Assembly (NCBI RefSeq): GCF_018861145.1
Contig: NZ_JAHKQT010000017.1
Coordinates: 216,382-280,381 of the forward strand
Direction: 5' to 3'
Origin: Poseidonibacter lekithochrous
GTDB lineage: Bacteria; Campylobacterota; Campylobacteria; Campylobacterales; Arcobacteraceae
DNA: 64,000 bases
A model generated the notes under the pieces. It searched no databases. It saw only the letters and a program-made list of their open reading frames with translations, and was not told where the DNA came from. The position numbers and the translations under genes are program-made. Of this stretch, positions 25,121 through 34,197 are shown piece by piece. Each line of letters starts with the position of its first letter. Position 1 is the first letter of the stretch.

Positions 25121-26191
25121 ATGAAAAAAATATTATCTCTAATAATTTTAGCAAATATTTTATTATCAATAAACTTATTTGCTGCAAAAAACTTATATGT
25201 ATCATATAAGGAAATTCCAAAACAAGTTTATAAAAATCAAAAGTTTGAAGTAACTATAAAAGCTCTAGTAACAACGAAAAACTTTGATTATATTACAACA
25301 TCTTTTTCAAATGCAAGAAATATAAAAGTACTTAATCCAAATAGTAAGTGGGTAAATACATCTGGTGCAAATTATGAAAATAAGTTCTTTTTCAAAGCTG
25401 ATAAGGGAAGTTTTAGATTACCAACTTTTTCTAATAAATTAGTAAAAGATGGAAATATTATTGAAGTATCAAATCTATCTTCACGAAGTATTGCTTATTC
25501 AGATATTGCAAAAGGTGATGAAAGATTTTCTAATGTAATTGCAAAAGATTTTAAACTAAAAGCATATAAAACCAAACAATATAATAATAAAGAATCATTA
25601 ACAATAATTGATGTAGATGCAATCAATTCTAATCTTGAAGATTTCTCAATTTTTGGAATAGAAGAACAAGGTACTTCTAAACTAAATGATAATTATCCTA
25701 ACCAGAATATGATTTATTATGTAGTTATGCCAATTCACAAGAAAAAACTTCAGTTTACTTATTATAATACTACTAGTAAAAGTTTTATAACTATTACTGT
25801 TCCATTGATTCTACAAAATGAATTAGTAAGCACTCAAACAGATTTAAATCCAAATGATTCGAATTTTGAAAAGTATAAAAAAATTGCAGTTGTTGTATTA
25901 TTGGGCCTTTTTATATTACTTTATATTTGGAAAAGAAATAGAATATATTTAGGAATTTCTGTTATTCTATTAATTATTACTATTATATATTTAATGCCTA
26001 ATAAAACTGGAGTTGTAAAAAAAGACTCTTATATTTATATTTTACCAACAAAAAATTCTACTATATTTTTTAAACTTGAAAATCAAGAAAAAGTTGAAGT
26101 GCTAAATGAGAAAAAAGAGTTTATTAAAGTAATGGGAATTGATAAAAAGTTTATTGGTTGGATTAAGGAAGAAAATTTTGGCAAGAATTAG
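25121..26191 (+). CDS. Exported membrane protein with C-terminal SH3-like domain, unknown
   Basis: 356 aa. Residues 1-21 are a signal peptide; 22-250 form a beta-rich periplasmic region (BatD/oxygen-tolerance-like in general look, not firmly assignable); two membrane helices lie at 253-270 and 275-292; and residues about 296-354 look like a bacterial SH3 domain (VVKKDSYIYILPT, then GWIKEENFG). SH3 domains after BatD-like regions occur in envelope proteins that bind peptidoglycan or partners. It precedes plsC, overlapping its start by 14 bases. Function unknown. Confidence 0.72.
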   Translation: MKKILSLIILANILLSINLFAAKNLYVSYKEIPKQVYKNQKFEVTIKALVTTKNFDYITTSFSNARNIKVLNPNSKWVNTSGANYENKFFFKADKGSFRLPTFSNKLVKDGNIIEVSNLSSRSIAYSDIAKGDERFSNVIAKDFKLKAYKTKQYNNKESLTIIDVDAINSNLEDFSIFGIEEQGTSKLNDNYPNQNMIYYVVMPIHKKKLQFTYYNTTSKSFITITVPLILQNELVSTQTDLNPNDSNFEKYKKIAVVVLLGLFILLYIWKRNRIYLGISVILLIITIIYLMPNKTGVVKKDSYIYILPTKNSTIFFKLENQEKVEVLNEKKEFIKVMGIDKKFIGWIKEENFGKN

Positions 26192-26864
26192 AGGAATAAT
26201 ACTTTTCATACAGTTTTCAATTACAGTTGCTATTACAGTACTTGCAATGTATTTGTTTAGGAATCATACTCATAAAGTAATAAAAATTTGGATGAAAATA
26301 CAAATGAAACTTTTAGGTATAAAATTACAAACACAAGGTACCTTAGATGAATCTTGTGATTTAGTTCTTATGAACCATCAATCTTTACTTGATATTATTG
26401 TAATGGAACATATTCACAATAGAGATTTAGCATGGGTTGCAAAAAAAGAGATATCTGATTTATTCTTTTTTGGACATATTATAAAAGCTCCTCGCATGAT
26501 TTCAATTGATAGAGAAAATAAAGCAGGAATAATGCATTTATTTAAAGAAGTAAAAGATAGATTAGAAAAAGGTCGACCAATTGCAATGTTTCCTGAAGGA
26601 ACAAGATCAGATGGGACAAAAATGCTTAAGTTCAAAGCTGGTGCTAAAATGGTTGCAAATAAATATAAATTAAGAGTTCAACCTGTTCTAATTTTTAATA
26701 CTAGAAATATTGTAGATTCAAAAAAACTTGAAGCTAGTCCTGGTGTAGTTAAAGTAATATATTTAGATCCAATTCAAGCAGATAAATCAACATCATGGTT
26801 TGAAGATACTGAAGAAAAAATGAAAACTCTTTTTGAAGAAGAAATAAAAAAGTATGACTCTTAG
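26178..26864 (+). CDS. plsC: 1-acyl-sn-glycerol-3-phosphate acyltransferase
   Basis: 228-aa inner-membrane acyltransferase making phosphatidic acid from lysophosphatidic acid. An N-terminal membrane helix (residues 6-27) precedes the catalytic His67-x4-Asp72 in NHQSLLD, and FPEGTRS begins at 138. I use the TTG at 26178, preceded by AAGGAAG at 26165-26171, instead of an in-frame ATG at 26139 that would overlap the previous gene by 53 bases and add a basic stretch. The phosphatidate product feeds CdsA, also in this window. Confidence 0.92.
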   Translation: MARIRGIILFIQFSITVAITVLAMYLFRNHTHKVIKIWMKIQMKLLGIKLQTQGTLDESCDLVLMNHQSLLDIIVMEHIHNRDLAWVAKKEISDLFFFGHIIKAPRMISIDRENKAGIMHLFKEVKDRLEKGRPIAMFPEGTRSDGTKMLKFKAGAKMVANKYKLRVQPVLIFNTRNIVDSKKLEASPGVVKVIYLDPIQADKSTSWFEDTEEKMKTLFEEEIKKYDS

Positions 26865-27240
26865 TTGGCAAACTATTTTAGCAATTGGTGCTGGAGGCTT
26901 TCTAGGAGCAATTGCTAGAGCATATAGTGTTCATTTCTCTAATAAATATATTCCTTTAGATTTTCCTATGGGAGTTTTACTTGTAAATATAATAGGTTCT
27001 TTTATAATAGGAATTTTATTTGCATATTTTACTCATTTTACAGTTTCCGATACTCTAAAAGCATTTTTAACTACAGGCTTTTTAGGTGCACTTACTACAT
27101 ATTCAACTTTTGCAATTGAGTCATATTTATTATTCGGAACATCTATATACTTAGCAATTACAAATATGGTATTAAATTTATTTGGAACAATTCTAGCTGC
27201 TGGTTCTGGTTATAAAATTATCAATTTTCTTTTAAAATAA
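26854..27240 (+). CDS. crcB: Fluoride exporter CrcB/Fluc
   Basis: 128-aa four-helix channel, a dual-topology dimer that lets fluoride out. Family marks are GGFLGAIARA near residues 14-23, VNIIGSFIIG with the pore asparagine (Asn45), GFLGALTTYSTF (with the Na-site/pore Thr and Phe residues) and GYKI at the end. It overlaps plsC by 11 bases, so there is no room for a fluoride riboswitch directly before it. Confidence 0.94.
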   Translation: MTLSWQTILAIGAGGFLGAIARAYSVHFSNKYIPLDFPMGVLLVNIIGSFIIGILFAYFTHFTVSDTLKAFLTTGFLGALTTYSTFAIESYLLFGTSIYLAITNMVLNLFGTILAAGSGYKIINFLLK

Positions 27241-27302
27241 AGTACAAAAAATTTTAAGCATTAAAAAGTTATAATAAGTCCAAATTAACATAAGGATTAG
27301 TC

Positions 27303-27539
27303 ATGGGTATGCCAGGCGGAATGGAATGGATATTAATAGCATTAGTAGTATTACTACTATTTGGAGGTAAAAAAATACCTGAATTAGCTAAAGGTCTTGG
27401 TTCTGGAATCAAAAACTTCAAAAAAGCTGTAAAAGACGATGAAGAAGCTGAAGTTGCTGACAAAAAAAATGATGAAATCGAAAAAAAATCTGAAACTGAA
27501 ACTAAAGTAGATGATAAAAACGAAACTAAAACAGTATAA
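27303..27539 (+). CDS. tatA: Sec-independent translocase subunit TatA
   Basis: 78 aa. Membrane helix at residues 8-20, the [14 protein letters not shown] hinge (21-34), an amphipathic helix and a charged Glu/Lys-rich tail, all classic TatA. It forms the variable pore of the twin-arginine export system with TatC. tatB and tatC are not adjacent. argS follows nine bases later, an arrangement I recall from Campylobacter. Confidence 0.94.
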   Translation: MGMPGGMEWILIALVVLLLFGGKKIPELAKGLGSGIKNFKKAVKDDEEAEVADKKNDEIEKKSETETKVDDKNETKTV

Positions 27540-27548
27540 GAGTAAATA

Positions 27549-29138
27549 TTGCAAAATTTAGTAAAAGAATATATTGAAAAGATATTAGAGGCAAGTGTTG
27601 TTCTAGAAAAACCAAAAGATGTTTCTTTTGGTCATTATGCAACGCCTGTAGCATTTTCACTTGCAAAAGAGTTAAGAAAATCACCAATGATTATTGCTGA
27701 GGAATTAGCTTCAAAATTTGATGATCCAAAGATATTTGAAAAAGTTGAAGCTGTAAAAGGTTTTATAAATTTTAAATTATCTGCAACTTTTTTACAAGAG
27801 TTAGTTGACAAATCGCTTGAAAGTGAAAGTGAATTTGCAAAAGAAGAAAAAAAAGATAAAAAGATTCTTTTAGAATATGTTTCAGCAAATCCAACTGGTC
27901 CATTGCATATAGGTCATGCACGTGGCGCAATTCAAGGTGATACAATTGCTAGAGTTGGAAGACATTTAGGTTTTGATATTACAACTGAATACTATGTAAA
28001 TGATGCAGGTGCTCAAATGGATATGCTAGGGCTTTCAATTTCACTAGCTGCTAGAGAGTTTATTTTTAAAGAAGAGGTTGAATATCCAGAGACTTACTAT
28101 AGAGGTGAATATTTAGAACAAATTGCACCACTTGTAATAGAAAAATTTGGGAAAGATGCTTTAAGAGATGAATCTAGATATAAAGAAATTGCATTTTTTG
28201 CAAAAGATTTAGTAATGGATATTATTACAAGTGATCTAAAAGATTTAGGTATTGAATTTGATACTTTTGTATCTGAAAAATCTCTATATTCTGCTTGGGA
28301 TGAAACTAGAAAAGTATTAGAAGATAATGATTCACTTTATACTAAAGATGATAAAGTATGGATTCGTTCAACTAATATTGGTGATGATGTTGATAGAGTA
28401 GTTGTAAGAGATAATGGAATTCCAACATATCTTGCAGGTGATATTATTTACCATAAAAATAAATATGACAGAGGCTTTGACGAATATATAAATATTTGGG
28501 GAGCTGATCACCATGGCTATATTAAAAGAGTTAAAGCTGCAATTGAGTTTTTAGGAAATGATTCTTCTAAACTTGAAGTACTTTTATCTCAAATGGTTTC
28601 ACTTTTAAAAGGTGGAGAACCATATAAAATGTCTAAGCGTGCTGGTAATGTAATCTTAATGTCTGATATAACAAATGAAATTGGTTCAGATGCTTTAAGA
28701 TTTGTATTTTTAACTAAAAAAAGTGATACACATTTAGAGTTTGATTTAGATAGATTAACTAATCAAGATAGCTCAAATCCTATTTTTTATATTAATTATG
28801 CTCATGCTAGAATTAATCAAGTATTTAAAAAAGCGGAATTAACTTTTGAAGATATTAAAGATGAAAGTTTTGAGAATTTAAATCAAGATGGTTTAAATTT
28901 AATTTATGAATCTTTATTATTAGGTTCAGTTTTAAATGAAGCTTTTGAAAAAAGAGAAATGCAAAAAATCACTGAATATTTAACTTCATTAGCAGCTTCT
29001 ATACATAAGTTCTACAATGATTATAAAGTTGTAGGAAGTGATGAACAAAATATGTACCTAAAAGCTCTTAGTATGGCTGCATTAAGTATTAGAGTTGGTT
29101 TAAGTTTATTAGGAATTAAAGCTAAGGATAAAATGTAA
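27549..29138 (+). CDS. argS: Arginyl-tRNA synthetase
   Basis: 529-aa class I synthetase. The HIGH motif is in NPTGPLHIGHARG near residue 120 and the KMSKR motif near 360 (PYKMSKRAGN); the C-terminal anticodon-binding helical domain includes YAHARINQVFKKA. The start is TTG, close behind tatA, and the stop overlaps a 39-codon gene (TAATG). It charges the two identical tRNA-Arg(UCU) genes of this window among others. Confidence 0.97.
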   Translation: MQNLVKEYIEKILEASVVLEKPKDVSFGHYATPVAFSLAKELRKSPMIIAEELASKFDDPKIFEKVEAVKGFINFKLSATFLQELVDKSLESESEFAKEEKKDKKILLEYVSANPTGPLHIGHARGAIQGDTIARVGRHLGFDITTEYYVNDAGAQMDMLGLSISLAAREFIFKEEVEYPETYYRGEYLEQIAPLVIEKFGKDALRDESRYKEIAFFAKDLVMDIITSDLKDLGIEFDTFVSEKSLYSAWDETRKVLEDNDSLYTKDDKVWIRSTNIGDDVDRVVVRDNGIPTYLAGDIIYHKNKYDRGFDEYINIWGADHHGYIKRVKAAIEFLGNDSSKLEVLLSQMVSLLKGGEPYKMSKRAGNVILMSDITNEIGSDALRFVFLTKKSDTHLEFDLDRLTNQDSSNPIFYINYAHARINQVFKKAELTFEDIKDESFENLNQDGLNLIYESLLLGSVLNEAFEKREMQKITEYLTSLAASIHKFYNDYKVVGSDEQNMYLKALSMAALSIRVGLSLLGIKAKDKM

Positions 29139-29257
29139 TGAAATGGTTTATAATTATTTTAACAATTGCTGTTGCTATTGCAATTTTTACAGGTAATATG
29201 GGTGGAGCTAAAGATGCTGCAGGTAATTATAATAAAATAATGAGACAAGGGCAATAG
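29138..29257 (+). CDS. 39-aa single-pass membrane protein, unknown
   Basis: A short frame beginning MKWFIIILTIAVAIAIFTG, one membrane helix (residues 3-18), then a polar 20-residue tail ending in IMRQGQ. The ATG overlaps the last base of the argS stop (TAATG), which is how many genes in this genome are coupled, and the composition is that of a real membrane peptide. No family recognised. Too short to be sure without conservation data. Confidence 0.65.
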   Translation: MKWFIIILTIAVAIAIFTGNMGGAKDAAGNYNKIMRQGQ

Positions 29258-29269
29258 AATTTTTAAATT

Positions 29270-29590
29270 CTATGCTCTTGAGTCTAATTGAGATAAGAAA
29301 TCTTCTAAAGAGTACTTCTTTCTATAATCTTCACTCATTAAGTGAATAAACATATCTCCTAAATCTATAACAGTCCAATTATCATCTTCATTTACTCTTA
29401 AGAATTCTTCACCAAGTGGCTTTAATTCTTCTTTTAAGTAGTTTAATAATGCAAAACCGTGTTTTGAGTTTAAAGTAGTTGCAATTACAACATAATCAAC
29501 AATATAATCTTTTGATGTTAAATCAATAACATCAATATTTTCTGCTTTTTTTTCATCTAAAAGCGTTTTAATAGTTTCTAATCTATTCAA
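29270..29590 (-). CDS. rsfS: Ribosomal silencing factor RsfS
   Basis: 106 aa. Binds ribosomal protein L14 and blocks subunit joining in starvation. Family marks are the DLTSKDYIVDYVVIATTLNSKHG core, the NEDDNWTVIDLGDMFIHLM strand and the closing YRKKYSLEDF. It starts at TTG with AAAGG seven bases before and lies three bases after nadD, the usual nadD-rsfS pair. Confidence 0.94.
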   Translation of the reverse strand: MNRLETIKTLLDEKKAENIDVIDLTSKDYIVDYVVIATTLNSKHGFALLNYLKEELKPLGEEFLRVNEDDNWTVIDLGDMFIHLMSEDYRKKYSLEDFLSQLDSRA

Positions 29591-29593
29591 GAA

Positions 29594-30142
29594 TTAACCT
29601 TTTTCTTTTCTTTGAAGATTTATTATATCTTCTTTTATTTGTATTGGTATAAAATCTAAATCAATTTTATCTCTTAACATTGTAGAACTGATATTAATAT
29701 CGATTTTTAGGTTCTTAAACTTAAAAAAATCATTATTAATAAAACCATCTCTTGAAGCAACAACAAAATGAACTAAGGATTTTAATTCATCAATTGAGTC
29801 CCATTTATCTAAATCTTTTACATTATCTGCACCAATAATCAAATATATTTTTGATGGATTATATAAATTTTTTAAATATTTGATAGTTTCAATGGAGTAA
29901 ACTGCTCTATTTTGTTTTATCTCATAATCACTAATATCCACTTTAGGATTATTTGAAAAAACTTTTTTTAAAAGTTTTTCTCTGATTCTTGGCTCTAAAT
30001 GAAAGCTATTTTTAAAAGGATTTAAATATGTAGGAACTACAACTATTTTATCAATATCTAGTTTTTCTATTGCTTGATTTACAATTGCTTCATGAGCTAT
30101 ATGTATGGGGTCAAAACTACCACCAAATACTGCAAGTTGCAC
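29594..30142 (-). CDS. nadD: Nicotinate-nucleotide adenylyltransferase
   Basis: 182-aa enzyme making nicotinate adenine dinucleotide in NAD synthesis. The GGSFDPIHIAH nucleotidyltransferase motif is at residues 7-17, IIGADNVKDLDKW lies mid-protein and ISSTMLRDK near the end, the ISSTxLR motif of the family. Translation starts at GTG; AAAGG lies about ten bases upstream. It is first of a two-gene operon with rsfS and divergent from gap. Confidence 0.94.
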   Translation of the reverse strand: MQLAVFGGSFDPIHIAHEAIVNQAIEKLDIDKIVVVPTYLNPFKNSFHLEPRIREKLLKKVFSNNPKVDISDYEIKQNRAVYSIETIKYLKNLYNPSKIYLIIGADNVKDLDKWDSIDELKSLVHFVVASRDGFINNDFFKFKNLKIDINISSTMLRDKIDLDFIPIQIKEDIINLQRKEKG

Positions 30143-30231
30143 TTAATTCATACCTTTGTTATATACTTAAATAATATTATAGCAATTTTTCGATAAAATA
30201 TCTACAATTAAGATTTACACAAGGGAAAAAT

Positions 30232-31227
30232 ATGGCTATTAAAGTTGCAATTAATGGATTAGGAAGAATTGGAAGATGTGTAGCACGTATAGTTGCTAAT
30301 AGAGAAGATGTTGAATTAGTAGCAGTAAATGCTAGTGGTAGTGAAGAAATGATTCAATACAATCTTAAGTTTGATACAGTACATGGAAATAGACAAGATA
30401 TTAAAGTTGAAGATGGTTATGTTTATATTGCCAATGATAAAGCTAAACTATTAAGTGAACGTGACCCTGCAAAATTAGATTTTGCATCTTATGGTGCTGA
30501 TGTAGTTTTAGAATGTACTGGTGCATTTTTAACAATGGATTCAGTTCAAGCTTATATAGATAATGGAATTAAAAAAGTTGTAATGAGTGCTCCTGCTAAA
30601 GATGATACTCCAACTTTTGTAATGGGTGCTAATGAAAAAACATATGCTGGTCAAGCTATTGTTTCAAATGCATCTTGTACTACTAATGGTTTAGCTCCTG
30701 TTGCTAAACTTTTAGATGATGAATATGGAATTGAAAAAGGATTAATGACTACAATCCATTCTTATACTTCATCTCAACCAATTTTAGATGCAAAAGATAA
30801 AAAAGATCCAAGAAAAGGAAGAGCGGGTGCAACTAATTTAATTCCTGCATCAACTGGAGCTGCAAAAGCTATTGGTAAAGTTATGCCACACTTAAATGGA
30901 AAATTAAATGGTCAAGCAATTAGAGTACCAACTCCAAATGTTTCTTTAGTTGATTTAACAGTAACACTTAAAAAAGATACAACATTAGAAGAACTTCAAA
31001 CTGCATTTACAAAAGCATCAGAAGGATACTTAAAAGGTATTTTAGGTGTAGATACTGAGGGAAGAGTAAGTTCTGATTTTAATGGTGAAGAATTATCAAG
31101 TGTAGTTCCATTAGATACTATTCAAGTAATTGAAGGAAATATGGTAAAAGTTTTAGCATGGTACGATAATGAGTGGGGTTACTCGACAAGACTTGTAGAC
31201 ATGGGTGTACACGTAGTAAATAATTAA
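30232..31227 (+). CDS. gapA: Glyceraldehyde-3-phosphate dehydrogenase
   Basis: 331-aa phosphorylating GAPDH. The Rossmann start INGLGRIGR, catalytic Cys149 in SNASCTTN and His176 in TTIHSYT are intact. The cofactor site is unusual: the position normally aspartate after the second strand is alanine (AVNASG, Ala34), and the Leu-Pro pair usual in the ILDLPH loop is Ala-Lys (ILDAKDKKD). In studied GAPDHs changes at these two places open the pocket to NADPH, so this may be an NADP-accepting, gluconeogenic enzyme. First gene of gap-pgk-tpiA-fabI; AAGGG precedes the ATG. Confidence 0.95.
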   Translation: MAIKVAINGLGRIGRCVARIVANREDVELVAVNASGSEEMIQYNLKFDTVHGNRQDIKVEDGYVYIANDKAKLLSERDPAKLDFASYGADVVLECTGAFLTMDSVQAYIDNGIKKVVMSAPAKDDTPTFVMGANEKTYAGQAIVSNASCTTNGLAPVAKLLDDEYGIEKGLMTTIHSYTSSQPILDAKDKKDPRKGRAGATNLIPASTGAAKAIGKVMPHLNGKLNGQAIRVPTPNVSLVDLTVTLKKDTTLEELQTAFTKASEGYLKGILGVDTEGRVSSDFNGEELSSVVPLDTIQVIEGNMVKVLAWYDNEWGYSTRLVDMGVHVVNN

Positions 31228-31246
31228 TTTTAAATAAAGGCAATAA

Positions 31247-32446
31247 ATGAAATTACAAGAACTAAAAAATATTGATATCTCCGGTAAAAGAGTATTTATT
31301 AGATGTGACTTTAATGTTCCAATGGATGAATATAATAATATAACTGATGATAGAAGAATAAGATCTGCCTTAAATACAATAAGATATTGTATTGATAATG
31401 ATTGTTCAATTATATTAGCATCTCATTTTGGCAGACCAAAAAATGGTTTTGAAGAAAAATTCTCTTTAAAACCAATTGCTAAGAGACTACATACTTTATT
31501 AAAACAAGAAATTAAAATAGCAACAAGTACTATTTGTGATGAAACTATTGAAATGGCAAAAAATTTAAAAGCAGGTGATATTTTACTTTTAGAGAATATG
31601 AGATTTGAGGAAGGTGAAACTAAAAATGATCCACTGCTTAGTAAAACATTAGCTTCAATGGCAGATATTTTTGTAAATGATGCTTTTGGTGTTTCTCATC
31701 GTGCTCATGCATCTGTTGAAGGAATTGCACGTCACTTTGATATTGAACATAAAGCTGCTGGATTCTTACTGGCAAAAGAAATTAAATTTTTCCATCATAT
31801 TGTTCATCAACCAAAACGGCCATTTGTATCTATTGTTGGTGGTTCAAAAGTTTCAGGAAAACTTCAAGCACTTTATAATCTTGTACCAAAAGTTGATAAA
31901 ATTATTATCGGTGGAGGAATGGCCTTTACATTCTTAAAAGCCTTAGGTTATGAAGTTGGGAATTCATTAGTTGAAGATGATTTAATTCCAGAAGCTATTA
32001 AAATTATGGAACAAGCAAAAGAATTAGGAGTTAAATTTTACTTACCTGTAGATGTTGTTGCAGCTGAAGCCTTTGACGAAGAAGCTTTTGCTAAACCTAC
32101 GACAGTTCAAGAAATTCCAAAAGGTTGGATGGGTCTTGATATTGGACCTGCTAGTTCTGTACTATTTGCACAAGCTTTAGAAGATGCTCATACTATTCTT
32201 TGGAATGGTCCAATGGGTGTTTATGAAATGGATAAATTTGCAAAAGGAAGTAGTAAACTTTCTCATGCCGTTGCTAGCTCGTATGCTACAACTGTTGTTG
32301 GTGGTGGAGATACCGCTGACTTAGTTAGAGTTACTGGTGATGAAGATGAAATGACATTTATAAGTACTGGTGGTGGAGCTTCTTTAGAATTAATTGAAGG
32401 AAAAGTATTACCAGGTGTTAAAGCACTTGTAATAGAGGAAGATTAA
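31247..32446 (+). CDS. pgk: Phosphoglycerate kinase
   Basis: 399-aa two-domain kinase interconverting 1,3-bisphosphoglycerate and 3-phosphoglycerate. RCDFNVP at about residues 19-25, HFGRP, the LLENMRF segment and the nucleotide loop VGGGDTADL near 365 are all present. It follows gap by 19 bases and its stop overlaps the tpiA start (TAATG). Confidence 0.97.
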   Translation: MKLQELKNIDISGKRVFIRCDFNVPMDEYNNITDDRRIRSALNTIRYCIDNDCSIILASHFGRPKNGFEEKFSLKPIAKRLHTLLKQEIKIATSTICDETIEMAKNLKAGDILLLENMRFEEGETKNDPLLSKTLASMADIFVNDAFGVSHRAHASVEGIARHFDIEHKAAGFLLAKEIKFFHHIVHQPKRPFVSIVGGSKVSGKLQALYNLVPKVDKIIIGGGMAFTFLKALGYEVGNSLVEDDLIPEAIKIMEQAKELGVKFYLPVDVVAAEAFDEEAFAKPTTVQEIPKGWMGLDIGPASSVLFAQALEDAHTILWNGPMGVYEMDKFAKGSSKLSHAVASSYATTVVGGGDTADLVRVTGDEDEMTFISTGGGASLELIEGKVLPGVKALVIEED

Positions 32447-33156
32447 TGTCTATTATTGCTTCAAACTTTAAAACTAATCATACAAGAAAATCAACAGCAA
32501 CTTTTGTAAAAGAAGTAAATGATTTTTTAGTATCAAGTAAAATTACTAATGATGTATATATTTTCCCAACATCAACATCATTAGATACTTTTGATAGTGT
32601 TTCGAATCTTACTATGGGTACACAAAATGCATATGCAACAGTAAAGGGTTCTTTTACAGGTGAAATTGGAACAGAGCAATTAGATGAGTTTGGAATTAAA
32701 ACTATTTTAATTGGGCACAGTGAAAGAAGGCATATTTTAGGTGAATCTCAAGAAGAAATAGCTAAAAAATTCGTTTTCTACAAAGAACTTGATTATAAAA
32801 TAATTTACTGTATTGGAGAACCTTTAGAAGTTAAAGAAGCTGGATTAGAAAAAACATTAGAATATATTTATGAGCAATTTGTAGGAATCGATACAAATTA
32901 TGAAAATTTAATCTTAGCTTATGAACCTGTATGGGCAATTGGTACGGGAGTAACAGCAACTAATGAGGATATTACATCGGTTCACTCTGCTATTAAATCT
33001 CAAATTGATAAACCTTTATTATATGGTGGTTCAGTAAAAGTTGCCAATGTAGCAGAAATATGTAAATTAGAAGGTGTTGACGGCGCATTAATCGGAACTG
33101 CTTCTTGGAATGTTGAAGATTTTAAACAAATTATTGAAAATACAAAGGATTTATAG
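32446..33156 (+). CDS. tpiA: Triosephosphate isomerase
   Basis: 236-aa TIM barrel. Catalytic Lys9 (NFKTN), His91 (IGHSERR) and Glu160 (AYEPVWAIGTG) are present, with the phosphate loops GGSV and IGTAS. It is shorter than the 250-255 aa usual in enterobacteria but in the range of Campylobacterota. Coupled to pgk by a one-base overlap and followed directly by fabI. Confidence 0.96.
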   Translation: MSIIASNFKTNHTRKSTATFVKEVNDFLVSSKITNDVYIFPTSTSLDTFDSVSNLTMGTQNAYATVKGSFTGEIGTEQLDEFGIKTILIGHSERRHILGESQEEIAKKFVFYKELDYKIIYCIGEPLEVKEAGLEKTLEYIYEQFVGIDTNYENLILAYEPVWAIGTGVTATNEDITSVHSAIKSQIDKPLLYGGSVKVANVAEICKLEGVDGALIGTASWNVEDFKQIIENTKDL

Positions 33157-33981
33157 ATGTTTATGAAAGGCAAAAAAGGTGTTGTTTTAGGTGTTGCAAA
33201 TAATAAGTCTATTGCTTATGGAATTGCTAAAGCATGTGCTGATCAAGGTGCTCAAATTGCATTTACTTATCTAAATGATTCTTTAAAAAAAAGAGTTGAA
33301 CCAATAGCTCGTGAGTTTGAAAGTGAAAATTTAGTATATCCATGTGATGTATCAAATCCTTTAGAAATTAAAGCTTTAAAAGAATCTTTAGAGAAAGATA
33401 TGGGGAAGATTGATTTTATTGTTCACTCAATTGCTTTTGCTCCAAAAGATGGATTAACAGGAAGATTTTATGATATTCCAAAAGCATCTTTTGATATTGC
33501 TATGGATGTATCTGTTTACTCACTAATTGAAGTTGTTAGAGAACTTAAACCAATTATGAGTGATAATTGTTCAGTGTTAACACTTTCTTATTATGGTGGG
33601 GTTAAATATATTCCAAACTATAATTTAATGGGTGTTGCAAAAGCAGCATTAGAGATGACTACAAAATATCTTGCAGAAGATTTAGGACGAGATGGAATTA
33701 GAGTAAATGCTATTTCAGCAGGTCCTATTAAAACTTTAGCAGCAGCTGGAATTGGTGAGTTTAGATTTATGCTTAAATGGAATGAAGCTCATTCACCTCT
33801 TAAAAAGAATGTAACAACAACAGAAGTTGGTAATTCTGGAATGTACTTACTTTCTGATTTAAGCTCAGCAGTAACAGGTGAAATTCACTATGTTGATTGT
33901 GGTTATAACATCATGGGTATGCCAGCAGTATCATTTGATGAGCAAGGTAAACAAACAATTGCCTGGGACGGAAATAAGTAG
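33157..33981 (+). CDS. fabI: Enoyl-ACP reductase FabI
   Basis: 274-aa NADH-dependent reductase for the last step of each fatty-acid elongation cycle. The short-chain-dehydrogenase fold shows LGVANNKSIAYGIAKA at the nucleotide end, CDV for the adenine pocket, and the catalytic pair Tyr155-x6-Lys162, like Tyr156/Lys163 of E. coli FabI. It starts on the base after the tpiA stop, with AAAGGA seven bases upstream. The gene's last two bases lie inside a large imperfect palindrome. Confidence 0.96.
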   Translation: MFMKGKKGVVLGVANNKSIAYGIAKACADQGAQIAFTYLNDSLKKRVEPIAREFESENLVYPCDVSNPLEIKALKESLEKDMGKIDFIVHSIAFAPKDGLTGRFYDIPKASFDIAMDVSVYSLIEVVRELKPIMSDNCSVLTLSYYGGVKYIPNYNLMGVAKAALEMTTKYLAEDLGRDGIRVNAISAGPIKTLAAAGIGEFRFMLKWNEAHSPLKKNVTTTEVGNSGMYLLSDLSSAVTGEIHYVDCGYNIMGMPAVSFDEQGKQTIAWDGNK

Positions 33982-34104
33982 AAAGCGTAAGCTTTCGCAC
34001 AATACCTACGTTGTCTAGAAAAGTCAAAACAATCACATACTTTAGTATGCTCTCGCTTTGACTTTTCTCTCCGCCTTGGTCTTGTACAAAATCTTACACT
34101 TTCT
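33980..34104. repeat. 125-bp imperfect palindrome between fabI and lysA
   Basis: A left arm of 61 bases (33980-34040) and a right arm of 60 bases (34045-34104) are inverted copies with a four-base TTTA centre. Perfect blocks include GAAAAGTCAAA with its inverse TTTGACTTTTC, CATAC/GTATG beside the centre, and AGAAAG/CTTTCT at the ends; about three quarters of positions match. The left end covers the fabI stop codon. Higher GC than its surroundings. The form suits a small non-autonomous repeat element or a large transcript-end hairpin. No second copy is seen in this window. Confidence 0.8.
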
Positions 34105-34197
34105 AAATACTTATTTATAAAGTAGAAAATTTTAATTTAGTATTTTTAGAATTTTAAATTAAAATTTAAATGAATAAAGAATAGGAAAAATATAAAA

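Noticed and set aside
26139..26177. An upstream ATG start for plsC
   Set aside because: It overlaps the preceding gene by 53 bases, has no suitable ribosome-binding site, and the TTG at 26178 has AAGGAAG at good spacing.
26700..26860. A fluoride riboswitch before crcB
   Set aside because: crcB overlaps plsC by 11 bases and no conserved fluoride-switch elements are visible upstream.
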